Below, one piece after another: positions 1 through 8,544 of a stretch of DNA of 64,000 nt. Origin of the DNA: Paraburkholderia flava (GTDB lineage Bacteria; Pseudomonadota; Gammaproteobacteria; Burkholderiales; Burkholderiaceae); contig NZ_SMRO01000002.1 in the NCBI RefSeq assembly GCF_004359985.1, positions 1,936,536-2,000,535 of the forward strand, read 5' to 3'. The notes under the pieces were generated by a model, which saw nothing but the letters and a program-made list of their open reading frames with translations, did not search any database and was not told the origin of the DNA. The stretch's first letter is position 1, and each line of letters begins with the position of its first letter. The translations under genes were made by a program, and so were the position numbers.

Positions 1-464
1 AGCGCCTTGCCCGCCTTCGTCACGGCCTTGGTGCCGTGCGGCGTCTGTGCCTGAAAACTTAACTGAACGTTCGCGGTGCCGTCATCGGCGACGACCGGTG
101 CGATGCGCACCTGGATCTGGCGGATCATCGCGCCGTTCGCATCGAGTGCCAGCGACGAATAATCCGGACACTGTTCGGGCGCGGCGACGGGACCACCGGG
201 CGGCGTCATCTTCCACGTGTAGTCGTCGGACTGGCCGGAGCGGATCGTGCGCGTGTCCTGCGCATTGCCGAACTGCTTCGACGTGACCTTGACGGTGTAG
301 CGGATCGGCCCGTCGGTGGCGGCCTGCGAGGTGATCTTGATGGGTGGAGCAGCCAGCGCTCCGGAGGGCGCGAGCGCGACCAGTGAGCAGGCGGTGAGCG
401 AAAACGCAAACGAAGCGGCAACGCGAACGGCGGGAGCGGCGAAAAGTCTGAAGCTGGGGCTCAT
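1..464 (-). CDS. Exported protein of unknown function, 3' end cut by window
   Basis: Reading down from an ATG at 464, the frame stays open to base 1, giving about 154 residues with no stop, so the C-terminus lies outside the window. The first 40 residues look like a Sec signal peptide: a short basic start, a hydrophobic Ala/Val/Leu core and an Ala-Leu-Ala-Ala site before residue 40. The mature part is polar, with several Thr/Lys-rich beta-like stretches. I recognise no family. A GAGGTGAC stretch just upstream is a plausible ribosome binding site. Periplasmic location is inferred from the signal peptide only. Confidence 0.6.
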   Translation of the reverse strand, partial: MSPSFRLFAAPAVRVAASFAFSLTACSLVALAPSGALAAPPIKITSQAATDGPIRYTVKVTSKQFGNAQDTRTIRSGQSDDYTWKMTPPGGPVAAPEQCPDYSSLALDANGAMIRQIQVRIAPVVADDGTANVQLSFQAQTPHGTKAVTKAGKA

Positions 465-640
465 ACTGTCACCTCGTTGTTGTGCCGCCGCGCGGTCCAT
501 CGAGGCCGCGCGGCTGTCTCGAGCATGATGCCCTGCCAGTCTACCGCGAGGCGCTGCGTTGTGCGCCTCGAGAGGCGCCAGGTGTTACCCCGCTTGCGGC
601 CGCGCGTTTTCCTGTTGCGTCGTTTGGTATCTCGTTAATG

Positions 641-705
641 AGGCTACGAAGTGGCTACGAAGTGGCTGCGCAGTTGCAGCGCAGTTACTGCGAGCTTGTT
701 GTTAC
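641..705. repeat. Degenerate 11-bp tandem repeat block A
   Basis: Consecutive 11-mers can be laid out from 641: AGGCTACGAAG, TGGCTACGAAG, TGGCTGCGCAG, TTGCAGCGCAG, TTACTGCGAGC, then a decaying copy. The first two differ at one base and later units drift. The unit resembles TTGCYACGAAG, as in block B about 50 bp further on. Confidence 0.55.
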
Positions 706-754
706 GCGAAGCCGTAGCGCCGACCAGTCACCAACCGCTCGACATCACCGGGGC

Positions 755-819
755 TGCTACGGAAGTGCCACGCCGTTGCCGCGAGCTTGCCACGAAGTTG
801 CAACGCAATCGCGACGAGC
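755..819. repeat. Degenerate 11-bp tandem repeat block B
   Basis: Units read TGCTACGGAAG, a 10-base copy TGCCACGCCG, TTGCCGCGAGC, TTGCCACGAAG, TTGCAACGCAA and TCGCGACGAGC. Period and consensus match block A, so the two look like remnants of one array split by about 50 bp of unrelated sequence. Confidence 0.55.
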
Positions 820-850
820 CCACCGCTCCGCAAAGCCGCCCCGCCGACGC

Positions 851-1867
851 TCAGAACCCGCTCAACACCAGCTTGCCGATCGCGCGCCCTTCCTCAAGCA
901 GACGATGCGCACGACGCACGTTCTCCGCATTGATCGGCCCGAGGTTCTCGCCGACCGTCGTGCGCAGCGTGCCCGCATCGACGAGCCGCGCGACTTCGGT
1001 CAGCAGCTTGTGCTGTTCGATCATGTCGGGCGTGCCGAACATCGAGCGCGTGAACATGAACTCCCAGTGGAACGCCGAGCTTTTCGCCTTCAGCAGTTCG
1101 ACCGCGACCGGCTTCGCGTTCTCGACGATCGTGCAGATGCCGCCCTGCGGTTTGATGACGGCGGCCGCCGCCGGAAAATGCGTGTCCGTGTCGTTGAAGA
1201 TCAGTACGTAATCGACCTGCTCGATGCCGAGCGCTTTCAACTGCGCGGGCATGTCGCCGAAGTGATCGACGATGTGATCCGCGCCGAGTTCGGTCGCCCA
1301 CTTCGCCGATGCGGGACGCGACGCGGTCGCGATCACCTTCAGCCTGGCGAGCTGCTTCGCGAGCTGGATGCCGATCGATCCGACACCGCCCGCTCCGCCG
1401 ATGATCAGCACCGAGCGCCCTTCGTCCGCGCCCTGCGGCGACACGCCGAGGCGATCGAACAGCGCTTCCCATGCGGTGATCGCGGTCAGCGGCAATGCGG
1501 CCGCGTGCGCGAAGTCGAGCGAGGCCGGCTTGCGTCCGACGATCCGTTCGTCGACGAGGTGATATTCGCTGTTCGCGCCCGGCCGCGTGATGCTGCCCGC
1601 GTAGAACACCGGATCGCCGACCTTGAACAGCGTCACGTCCGGACCGACCGCCGCGACCGTGCCGGCCGCGTCCCAACCGAGTACGCGCGGCGCTTTCTCG
1701 ACGGTGTCCTTCGGCGAGCGGACCTTGTAGTCGACGGGATTCACGGAGATCGCCTCCACCTTCACCAGCAGATCGCGGCCAGTGGCCTGCGGTTGCGGCA
1801 ACTCGACGTCGAGCAGCGCTTCGGGATGGTCAATGGGCAGATAACGATGCAGACCGACGGCTTTCAT
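851..1867 (-). CDS. Zinc-type alcohol dehydrogenase-like NAD(P)H oxidoreductase (MDR family)
   Basis: 338 residues, the normal length for the medium-chain dehydrogenase/reductase superfamily. An N-terminal GroES-like domain (about 1-130, with NPVDYKVR and an LGWDAAGTV stretch) is followed by a Rossmann domain with the dinucleotide motif GGAGGVGS at about 157-164. The structural and catalytic zinc cysteines of true alcohol dehydrogenases are absent, so a quinone or enone reductase using NADPH is more likely than an alcohol dehydrogenase. It is divergent from the LysR gene at 2030, which probably controls it. A GGAGTCATC sequence precedes the ATG. Substrate unknown. Confidence 0.85.
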   Translation of the reverse strand: MKAVGLHRYLPIDHPEALLDVELPQPQATGRDLLVKVEAISVNPVDYKVRSPKDTVEKAPRVLGWDAAGTVAAVGPDVTLFKVGDPVFYAGSITRPGANSEYHLVDERIVGRKPASLDFAHAAALPLTAITAWEALFDRLGVSPQGADEGRSVLIIGGAGGVGSIGIQLAKQLARLKVIATASRPASAKWATELGADHIVDHFGDMPAQLKALGIEQVDYVLIFNDTDTHFPAAAAVIKPQGGICTIVENAKPVAVELLKAKSSAFHWEFMFTRSMFGTPDMIEQHKLLTEVARLVDAGTLRTTVGENLGPINAENVRRAHRLLEEGRAIGKLVLSGF

Positions 1868-1889
1868 GATGACTCCTGGTTCGTGATGC

Positions 1890-1981
1890 GAATAACGGAA
1901 TGGATAGCTGGACCCTTGGCCGGCGTATGTCTGCGTCCATGCGCCGACCGGATGACCGTCATCGTAGGCCGTTCGTTATTC
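1890..1981. promoter_or_regulatory. Divergent control region between reductase and LysR genes
   Basis: Inverted arms GAATAACG (1890-1897) and CGTTATTC (1974-1981) lie 76 bp apart in the 160-bp divergent gap. LysR regulators commonly bind such paired sites beside their own gene. The assignment is inferred from position and symmetry only. Confidence 0.3.
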
Positions 1982-2029
1982 TTTTAAAACCGTCATAATC
2001 GCTAAAACATCTTTTTGGTTTTCAGAAGA

Positions 2030-2995
2030 ATGGCGACTTCCTCTTCCTCTGTATCGTCCGCTGCCTCGGGCCGTATCGAGCGCGATCGGCTCGATCTGCT
2101 GGATGTCGCGCTGTTCGTGCGCGCGGCGCTGCTCGCGAACGTGTCGGCGGCGGGACGCGAGTTCGGGCTGTCGGCGGCGGTCGCAAGCGCGCGGATCGCG
2201 CAGCTCGAAAAACTGCTCGGCGCGCGGCTGCTGCATCGGACCACCCGCCGCATCAGTCTCACGCAGGACGGCGAAGTCTTCATGACGCAGGCGCAGACGC
2301 TGCTCGACACCGCCGACGCCGCGCGCGCGTCGGTCGGACGCGGACGGGCCGAACCGCAGGGACGGTTGCGGGTTGCGATGTCGTCGTCGTTCGGGCGGCA
2401 GCATGTGTCGCCGGTGATCCCCGAATTCCTGCGGCAGCATCCGGGCGTCAGCGTCGATCTGCGCATCACCGATCAACTGGTCGATCTCGTCGACGCGGGC
2501 ATCGACGTCGCGATCCGGCTCGGCGCGATGAAGGACTCATCGCTGGTCGCGCGACGGCTCGCGACGAATCGACGCGTGATCTGCTGCTCGCCCGCGTATC
2601 TCGCCGAGCATGGGACGCCACGTCATCCGTCGGATCTCGCCTCGCACGAATGCATCGTGCTGTCGAATCAACGCGACTGGTCGTTCGTCACGCCGGCGGG
2701 CACGGTCGGCGTGCGCGTCGGCGGGCGGCTCGACGTCGACAACGGCGAGGTGATCCGCGACGCGTTGCTCGCGGGCTTCGGCATCGCGCTCAAATCAACG
2801 TGGGACGTCGCGCCGTATCTGCGCAGCGGCGAACTGGTGAGCGTGCTCGACAGCTATCCGCTCGCGGACATCGTCGCGATCTGGGCGGTCTATCCGAGCC
2901 GCGCATTCGTGCCGCCGAAGACGGTCGCGTTCGTCGATTTCCTTGCCGCGCATTTTGGCGATCCGCCGTATTGGGATCGCGAGCCGTCGAGCTGA
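2030..2995 (+). CDS. LysR-family transcriptional regulator
   Basis: 321 residues from the ATG at 2030; the frame also has a TTG at 2015, but the ATG gives the usual family start. A winged helix-turn-helix occupies about residues 15-75 (VSAAGREFGLSAAVASARI, then LGARLLHRTTR). A type 2 periplasmic-binding-like effector domain follows, with the signatures VDLRITDQLVDLVDAGIDVA and a DVAIRLG strand. It is divergent from the MDR reductase at 851-1867, the classic arrangement of a LysR gene and its target. Its stop touches the stop of the convergent small gene, with no gap. Effector unknown. Confidence 0.88.
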   Translation: MATSSSSVSSAASGRIERDRLDLLDVALFVRAALLANVSAAGREFGLSAAVASARIAQLEKLLGARLLHRTTRRISLTQDGEVFMTQAQTLLDTADAARASVGRGRAEPQGRLRVAMSSSFGRQHVSPVIPEFLRQHPGVSVDLRITDQLVDLVDAGIDVAIRLGAMKDSSLVARRLATNRRVICCSPAYLAEHGTPRHPSDLASHECIVLSNQRDWSFVTPAGTVGVRVGGRLDVDNGEVIRDALLAGFGIALKSTWDVAPYLRSGELVSVLDSYPLADIVAIWAVYPSRAFVPPKTVAFVDFLAAHFGDPPYWDREPSS

Positions 2996-3295
2996 TCATT
3001 TCCGCTGCGGTTTCTTTTCCGGCTTCTTCTCCGCTGTGTTCGCATGTGCGTCGTTCTGCGTGCGCGTCTGATAGTCGTCGCCGCCACGACGGTCCGTATC
3101 CTCCAGGCCGCGCTCGATATCCTCGTGCGCCTGCCTGCCGACGTCGCGCGGATTGCCCTCATGTTGCGACTCCGGCTGCTGATCGGTTTCATGCGGCAGC
3201 GGCGCCGATTCGTCCTTCGATGAACGCGACGGTTCGCCGTCACGCTGCGGACGTTTAGCATCACTGCCTGTCGATACTTCGGTCGATGATTTCAT
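2996..3295 (-). CDS. Small highly charged protein behind ligD
   Basis: 99 residues, very hydrophilic (Asp, Glu, Lys, Arg, Gln, His), with no membrane segment, cysteine or recognisable domain; probably largely disordered. It starts 31 bases after the ligD stop with a near-perfect ribosome binding site (AGGAGG, 7 bases before the ATG), which argues for real translation. Its position suggests co-expression with Ku and LigD. A link to end joining is inference only; it could equally be a stress-type small protein. The last codons (KKPQRK) end exactly against the convergent LysR stop. Confidence 0.6.
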   Translation of the reverse strand: MKSSTEVSTGSDAKRPQRDGEPSRSSKDESAPLPHETDQQPESQHEGNPRDVGRQAHEDIERGLEDTDRRGGDDYQTRTQNDAHANTAEKKPEKKPQRK

Positions 3296-3326
3296 TGGTT
3301 CCTCCTGTTCGGGTTCGGACGTTCAT

Positions 3327-6300
3327 CTAAGGCTTCAGGCCGAGCCGTTTGCGCATCTCCGTGGTAATCCGCTGACGCGTCTTCGCATACGCGGCCCACG
3401 GGTCGCGCTTCAACGCAGCGAGCCTTTCATGCAGGTTTGCGACCGTCCATTGATCGCCACGTTGCGTCTGTTCGAGTTCGTCCCACGCGATCGGCACCGA
3501 CACACCAAGGCCCGGCCGCGCCCGCACCGAATACGCAGCAACCGTGCTCGACCCACGGCCATTACGCAGATAGTCGACGAAGATCTTGCGACGCCGGTTC
3601 TGCTTGCCCATCTTCGCGGAGAAGTGCTGCGGCAACGTCGCGGCCATGTGCTGCGCGACCGCCTGCGAAAACGCTTTCACGTCGTCCCAGCCCGCGTGCT
3701 TCACGAGCGGCACGACGACGTGCAGCCCTCGCCCGCCGCTCGTCTTGCAGAACGATACGAGACCGAGTTCGTCGAGCAGCGTGCGCGTCAGCTGCGCGGC
3801 TTCGATCATCCGTTCCCAGCCGAGCGCCGGGTCCGGGTCGAGGTCGAACACCACGCGGTCAGGCTTCTCGATGTTCGACGCGACTGCATTCCACGTATGC
3901 AGCTCGACGGTGCCCATCTGTGCGGCGCCGATCAATGCGTCGACGCTTTCGATCGTGATCAGCGGTGGATGCTCCGGGTCGAGCCCGGGGTGCTGCGTCA
4001 CGTGCGGGATCGCGAGCTTCTGGCTGTGCTTCTGGAAGAACAGCTCGCCGCCGATGTCTTCGGGCGCTCGCACCAGAGCAACCGGGCGATCGCGCAGATG
4101 CGGCAGCATCTGCTTAGCCACCGATTCGTAGTAGCGCACGAGATCGAGCTTCGTCGTATGCGTGGTTTTGTCGATCACGCGATCGGGGTGCGAGATGCGG
4201 ACGCCGGCGATGGTGGTCGGTGTTGGGGTGGATTGGCGTGGGGTTTTTGCGGGCGCTTTCACAGGCGCTTGTGCTGACGTCTTTGTTGGGGTCCTAGTAG
4301 ACCTTTTCGCTGGCGTCTTCGTTGACGTTTTTGCTGACGTCTTCGCTGGGGCTTTCGCAGTCCCTTTCGCTGCTGTCTTCGCCGATGTTTTAGCTGACGT
4401 CTTCACCGATTTCTTCGCCGACGTCTTCGAAGCTCCCCGCGCAGCCCCTTTCGACGACACCTTCGATGACTCCTTCACGGATTCCCGCGTCGAGGTCCTT
4501 CGCTTCGTCGCTTTTGCTCGGGGCGACGTTGCGTCACGTGAACCCATATCGGCTTCTTCAGTAGCGCTTTCCTGCTGCACGTCGGCTCCTTTGCGCGGTG
4601 CTTCCCTGACGATCTGCCGCGCGGGTTTATCGTCGCGCAGGCTAACGAACGACGCCTGACGCACGATGCGTTCATCGGTCCATTCCGCGAAGTTGCATTC
4701 CGCGACGAGTTCCGGCTTCACCCAGTGAACCGGCGTGCGACTGCGTTCGCGCGGCGCCTCGGCGAACGGCATCTTTGCAGCCGTACGGGCATCGAGTTCA
4801 CGTTTGACCGAACGCAACAACGCCGCATCGAAACCGGTACCGACGCGGCCGGCATAACGCAGTTTGCCCTTCGCGTCGTACACGCCGAGCAGCAACGCAC
4901 CGAAACCACTACGACTCCCCGCCGGCTCGGTATAGCCGCCGATCACAAACTCCTGACGCCGTCGACACTTCAGCTTGATCCACGACGGCGAGCGTCCAGA
5001 CCGGTACACGCTATCCGTGCGCTTGCCGATGATCCCTTCGAGCGCCATGTCGCAGGCGCTTTTCAGCAATGCGTCGGCAGTGAAACCGAAGTCGTCGGAG
5101 AAACGCAGCGCGTCTCCATGTTTCGAATCACGCGACGCAAGCGGCTCCAGCAACGCACGCAGAATCGCGCGACGCTGCACGAGCGGCACATGACGCAGGT
5201 CATAGCCATTCAGATAGGGCACGTCGAACAGATACAGCACGATGTCCTGCGGACGATTCGCATCGAGTGCGTTCTGCAGCTTCTGGAAGCTCGGCACGCC
5301 GTCGGCATCGAGCACCACTGCCTCTCCATCGAGCCACGCGCTGTCGACGTCGAGTTGTTCGAGCGCTTTCGCCTGGCGGGAGAACTTCGCGGTCCAGTCG
5401 TTTCCCGCGCGCGTATGCAACGCGATGCGACCGGCCGCGCGCTTTGCGTGCCGGTCGATCCGCGCGAGCACGCGATAGCCGTCGAACTTGATCTCATACG
5501 CCCAGGCTTCGCCGGCGGGCGGCGCATCGACGAGCGTGGCGAGCTGCGGCGCGAGCGTCGCGGGCAACACGGCCTTACGTGCGCCTTCGATTGCCGGTTC
5601 GACAGCGAGCGTGCGCAGCGATTCCGTCGTGCGGTTCGCGACGATGTCGGTTTGATGGGCGGCGGTCGTGCTGCGGGTTTTCTTCGTCGACGGATGCGTG
5701 ACGTCGGTTCCGTGGGCGGCAGCAGTGCTGCGGGTTTTCTTCGTCGATGAATACGCAATGTCCACATCACGCGCCGTGCGTTTTGCGGCCTTTTTTACGC
5801 GCTCCGAACTCTCGCCCTCTCCCTCCATCACACTGCCCGGCAGCGCGTCGAGCACATCGAACTCGCTTTCGCTGCGCGCGTCGTCGTCGCGTTCCTTGAT
5901 CAGCAGCCATTGCTCCTTGTCGCCGCTGCCGCGCATCGTGCTGCGCACCAGTGCCCAACCGCCGTGCAGCTTGTCGCCGTCGAGCCGGAACTTGAGCTTG
6001 CCCGCGCGGTACGCATCGCGTGCAGCATCGACGCCGCCTACCGGTTCCCACGTGCCGCGATCCCAGACGATCACCGTGCCCGCACCGTAATTGCCTTCGG
6101 GAATCTCGCCTTCGAACGATCCGTATTCGAGCGGATGGTCCTCGACGTGGACCGCGAGCCGTTTCACCGACGGGTCAACGCTCGGCCCCTTCGGAATCGC
6201 CCACGATTTCAACGCCCCATCGAGTTCAAGCCGGAAATCGTAGTGCAGGCGCCGCGCGTGATGCTCCTGGATCACGTACGCGAGTGCGTGCGTGGCTGCG

Positions 6301-6404
6301 CGTTTTCCCGACGAGCCGCGTCTACGACGCGTAGCAGCACCCGACGGCTCCGGTGTCTCGTCGAAACGACGCTTGCGCTGATAGGTATCGAGTCGGTCCG
6401 CCAT
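3327..6404 (-). CDS. ligD: Multifunctional DNA ligase D (phosphoesterase-ligase-polymerase)
   Basis: 1025 residues. LigD seals double-strand breaks with Ku in bacterial non-homologous end joining. The domain order follows the Pseudomonas type. A 3'-phosphoesterase spans about 40-195, with metal and catalytic residues H48, H54, D56, R58, H90 and Y94 lining up with the known site. An ATP-dependent ligase follows, with the adenylated lysine K306 in EIKFDGYR, to about 600. A Lys/Ala/Thr-rich linker then leads to an archaeo-eukaryotic-primase-type polymerase from about 735 (SHPDRVIDK, DLDPD) to the end. Residues about 219-254 are a tandem duplication around STKKTRST. The ATG is 28 bases after the Ku stop, so the two are co-transcribed. 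Confidence 0.95.
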   Translation of the reverse strand: MADRLDTYQRKRRFDETPEPSGAATRRRRGSSGKRAATHALAYVIQEHHARRLHYDFRLELDGALKSWAIPKGPSVDPSVKRLAVHVEDHPLEYGSFEGEIPEGNYGAGTVIVWDRGTWEPVGGVDAARDAYRAGKLKFRLDGDKLHGGWALVRSTMRGSGDKEQWLLIKERDDDARSESEFDVLDALPGSVMEGEGESSERVKKAAKRTARDVDIAYSSTKKTRSTAAAHGTDVTHPSTKKTRSTTAAHQTDIVANRTTESLRTLAVEPAIEGARKAVLPATLAPQLATLVDAPPAGEAWAYEIKFDGYRVLARIDRHAKRAAGRIALHTRAGNDWTAKFSRQAKALEQLDVDSAWLDGEAVVLDADGVPSFQKLQNALDANRPQDIVLYLFDVPYLNGYDLRHVPLVQRRAILRALLEPLASRDSKHGDALRFSDDFGFTADALLKSACDMALEGIIGKRTDSVYRSGRSPSWIKLKCRRRQEFVIGGYTEPAGSRSGFGALLLGVYDAKGKLRYAGRVGTGFDAALLRSVKRELDARTAAKMPFAEAPRERSRTPVHWVKPELVAECNFAEWTDERIVRQASFVSLRDDKPARQIVREAPRKGADVQQESATEEADMGSRDATSPRAKATKRRTSTRESVKESSKVSSKGAARGASKTSAKKSVKTSAKTSAKTAAKGTAKAPAKTSAKTSTKTPAKRSTRTPTKTSAQAPVKAPAKTPRQSTPTPTTIAGVRISHPDRVIDKTTHTTKLDLVRYYESVAKQMLPHLRDRPVALVRAPEDIGGELFFQKHSQKLAIPHVTQHPGLDPEHPPLITIESVDALIGAAQMGTVELHTWNAVASNIEKPDRVVFDLDPDPALGWERMIEAAQLTRTLLDELGLVSFCKTSGGRGLHVVVPLVKHAGWDDVKAFSQAVAQHMAATLPQHFSAKMGKQNRRRKIFVDYLRNGRGSSTVAAYSVRARPGLGVSVPIAWDELEQTQRGDQWTVANLHERLAALKRDPWAAYAKTRQRITTEMRKRLGLKP
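4236..4425. repeat. Low-complexity repeat encoding LigD lysine-rich linker
   Basis: On the minus strand this stretch encodes many copies of a KTSAK/KTPAK-like pentapeptide, so the DNA has a rough 15-base periodicity. Such linkers often vary in length between strains through replication slippage. Confidence 0.6.
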
Positions 6405-6432
6405 GTCAGTTCGCTAAAGAGAGTCCGCCCGC

Positions 6433-7437
6433 TCACGCCGCGCGGCGTTTGCGATGCGACGTTTCTCGCGATGGGCTCGCTGCAGGGCTTTTGCGTTTCG
6501 CGGGTTTTGCCCGGGACGTGGTCTTGCGAGCGGCGACCTTACGGGAAGTGCTGCGACCACTGCCTCCCTCTTCGTCCTCATCATCGGACTCAACCGACGC
6601 GGATGCGTTGCGTCCATGCCCGTTCGCGGCCGCTTTGCCCCGCCCCCGCCCAAGACTCCGCTTCAACAGATCCGACAGATCGAGAATCTCCGCCGACCGA
6701 CGCGTCTCGCGCGGCTCGTCCACCTCCGATATTTCCTCGGTCTTGCCCGCCTTTATCTTCCGTTCGACCAGCGCCATGATGTCGTCGCGGAACGTGTCGT
6801 GATACTGCGCGGGGTCCCACGTATCGCTCATGTCGTCGATCAGCTTCTTCGCCATCGCGAGTTCGCGTGCGGTGACGCCGGCCTTGCGATCGCTTTCGGG
6901 CGGCAGTTTCAGTTCGTCGACGTCGCGCACTTCGTCGACCCAGCGCAGCGTATTCAGCGCAAGCACCGGACCGACCGCGATCAGCGCCGCGAGATGCTGC
7001 TTGTTGTGCAGCACGACGTTCGCGATACCGATCTTGCCCGACGCCTTCAGCGCCTCGCGCAGCAGCGCGTAGACCTTCTCGCCCTTGCGGTCCGGCGCGA
7101 GGTAGTACGGCGTATCGAGGTACAGGAACGACACGTCGGGCGCATCGACGAACGCGAGGATGTCGACGGTTTGCGTCGACTCCGGATTCGCCGAGCGGAT
7201 CTCGGCATCGGACAGCACGACGTAATGGTCCTTCTCGTACTCGAAGCCGCGCACGATGTTCTCGCGCGTGACTTCCTTGCCGGTGCGCTTGTTGATCTGC
7301 CGGTAGCCGATCGGATCGATCGAGCGCTTGTCGAGCAGATTGAAACCGACCTTCTCCGACTGCGTCGCCGGATAGAGCTGCACCGGCACGTGCACGAGGC
7401 CGAAACTGATTGCGCCTCTCCAGATCATGTGAGCCAT
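6433..7437 (-). CDS. ku: Ku protein, non-homologous end joining
   Basis: 334 residues from the ATG at 7437. The frame is open to 7500, but the Ku fold begins at MIWRGAISFGLVHVPVQLYP, and a GGAG lies 8 bases before this ATG. Bacterial Ku is a homodimeric ring that binds broken DNA ends and recruits LigD. The Ku core occupies about 1-260 (SEKVGFNLLD, GYEYEKDHYVVL-type segment, DTPYYLAPDRKGEKVY). A Lys/Arg/Ser-rich C-terminal tail follows, the part that contacts DNA and ligase in other Ku proteins. It is first in an operon with ligD. Confidence 0.94.
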   Translation of the reverse strand: MAHMIWRGAISFGLVHVPVQLYPATQSEKVGFNLLDKRSIDPIGYRQINKRTGKEVTRENIVRGFEYEKDHYVVLSDAEIRSANPESTQTVDILAFVDAPDVSFLYLDTPYYLAPDRKGEKVYALLREALKASGKIGIANVVLHNKQHLAALIAVGPVLALNTLRWVDEVRDVDELKLPPESDRKAGVTARELAMAKKLIDDMSDTWDPAQYHDTFRDDIMALVERKIKAGKTEEISEVDEPRETRRSAEILDLSDLLKRSLGRGRGKAAANGHGRNASASVESDDEDEEGGSGRSTSRKVAARKTTSRAKPAKRKSPAASPSRETSHRKRRAA

Positions 7438-7728
7438 CGCGAGTGCTCCGGGGTGCGGGACCTGTAGCGCAGCAGCAAGCGTGCCAAGGCTGCGCGCCAT
7501 GCCGCGTGCGCGTGGCGCGCAGCGTTACGCGCCAGTCCTGTAACTCTTGCGACGGTGGAGGAAAAATCTACGGCTGCTGCGAGAAAACGGCGGGCTTTGC
7601 GGCGTACGCAAAACGGGTTTGCAAATCAGACGATTGTTCCGTCCTTCTCCTTTTATGAAAATCGACGCGCTACCCGGGATATCGCTTCCACGGTCAAGCA
7701 ACGCAAACCCCTTAACTTCCCAATCGAC

Positions 7729-8436
7729 ATGACCATGAAAAATCCCACTGTCGTTCTCGTGCACGGCGCACTCTCCGATGCTTCAATATGGACGTCGGTC
7801 ATCGCGCAATTGCAGCTACAAAACTATCGCGTGCTCGCTCCGGCACTGCCGATGCGCAGCTTGACCACCGATATCGCCTACCTCGACAGTTTTCTCGCCA
7901 GCATCGACGGTGAGGTCGTGCTGGTCGGTCACTCGTACGCAGGCTCGGTGATCTCTCATGCACCGCGTCGCGAGAATCAGATACGGGCACTGGTCTATGT
8001 CGCCGCATTTCAACCCGACACGGGAGAGAGCGCAGGCGAACTCAATGGCCGCTTTCCGGGTAGCAAACTGGGACCGGATACCCTTGCATTCGTGCCAACG
8101 CCGACCGGCACGGATCTGTATCTGAAACCCGAGTGCTTTCACGATGTCTATGCCGGCGATCTGTCGCCGGCGACCATTGCGATCATGGCTTCAGCACAGC
8201 GACCGGTCGATGCCCTCGCGATGGAAGAAAAGCTGGAAGGCGAACCCGCATGGCGCGGCATCCCGTCGTGGGCCATCGTTGCCACCGACGATCAGTCCAT
8301 TCCCCCTGCCGCCCTACGTTTCATGGCCGCGCGCGCGCAGTCGACCGTGCGCGAGGTCAGATCCTCTCACGCCGTACCGGTGTCTCACCCACACGACGTG
8401 GTGAACTGCATCGTCGAGGCAGCGCGAACGCATTGA
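7729..8436 (+). CDS. Alpha/beta hydrolase
   Basis: 235 residues from the ATG at 7729. The frame is open further upstream, but that stretch is not protein-like and a second ATG follows at 7735. It has the alpha/beta-hydrolase core: the oxyanion strand VVLVHGALSDASIW near the N-terminus, the nucleophile elbow GHSYAG at about residue 66 (Ser nucleophile), a late acid in ATDDQSIP and a C-terminal His in SHAVPVSHP. It resembles the salicylate-esterase-like or haloperoxidase-like small hydrolases common in proteobacteria. Substrate cannot be inferred. The LysR gene at 8545 follows on the same strand. Confidence 0.8.
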   Translation: MTMKNPTVVLVHGALSDASIWTSVIAQLQLQNYRVLAPALPMRSLTTDIAYLDSFLASIDGEVVLVGHSYAGSVISHAPRRENQIRALVYVAAFQPDTGESAGELNGRFPGSKLGPDTLAFVPTPTGTDLYLKPECFHDVYAGDLSPATIAIMASAQRPVDALAMEEKLEGEPAWRGIPSWAIVATDDQSIPPAALRFMAARAQSTVREVRSSHAVPVSHPHDVVNCIVEAARTH

Positions 8437-8544
8437 CTGGAGCGTCGACGACGGCCGCGGCCGCGCAAAGGATGGCTGCTAACATGAGCATGGAACGCAG
8501 CGCCCTCGCACATCCCAACCCGCAGCCCCGGGGCACACCTCAGC

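Larger units (their letters stand above)
465..850. other. Gene-free stretch with degenerate repeats
   Basis: About 385 bases lie between the start of the exported-protein gene and the stop of the reductase gene. Plus-strand frames here are open only because of high G+C and show no credible protein. The main content is two blocks of degenerate 11-bp repeats, listed separately. No clear promoter or terminator was found. Confidence 0.5.

Noticed and set aside
482..1987. 501-residue plus-strand frame
   Set aside because: Antisense to the reductase gene; Arg/Asp/His-rich without motifs.
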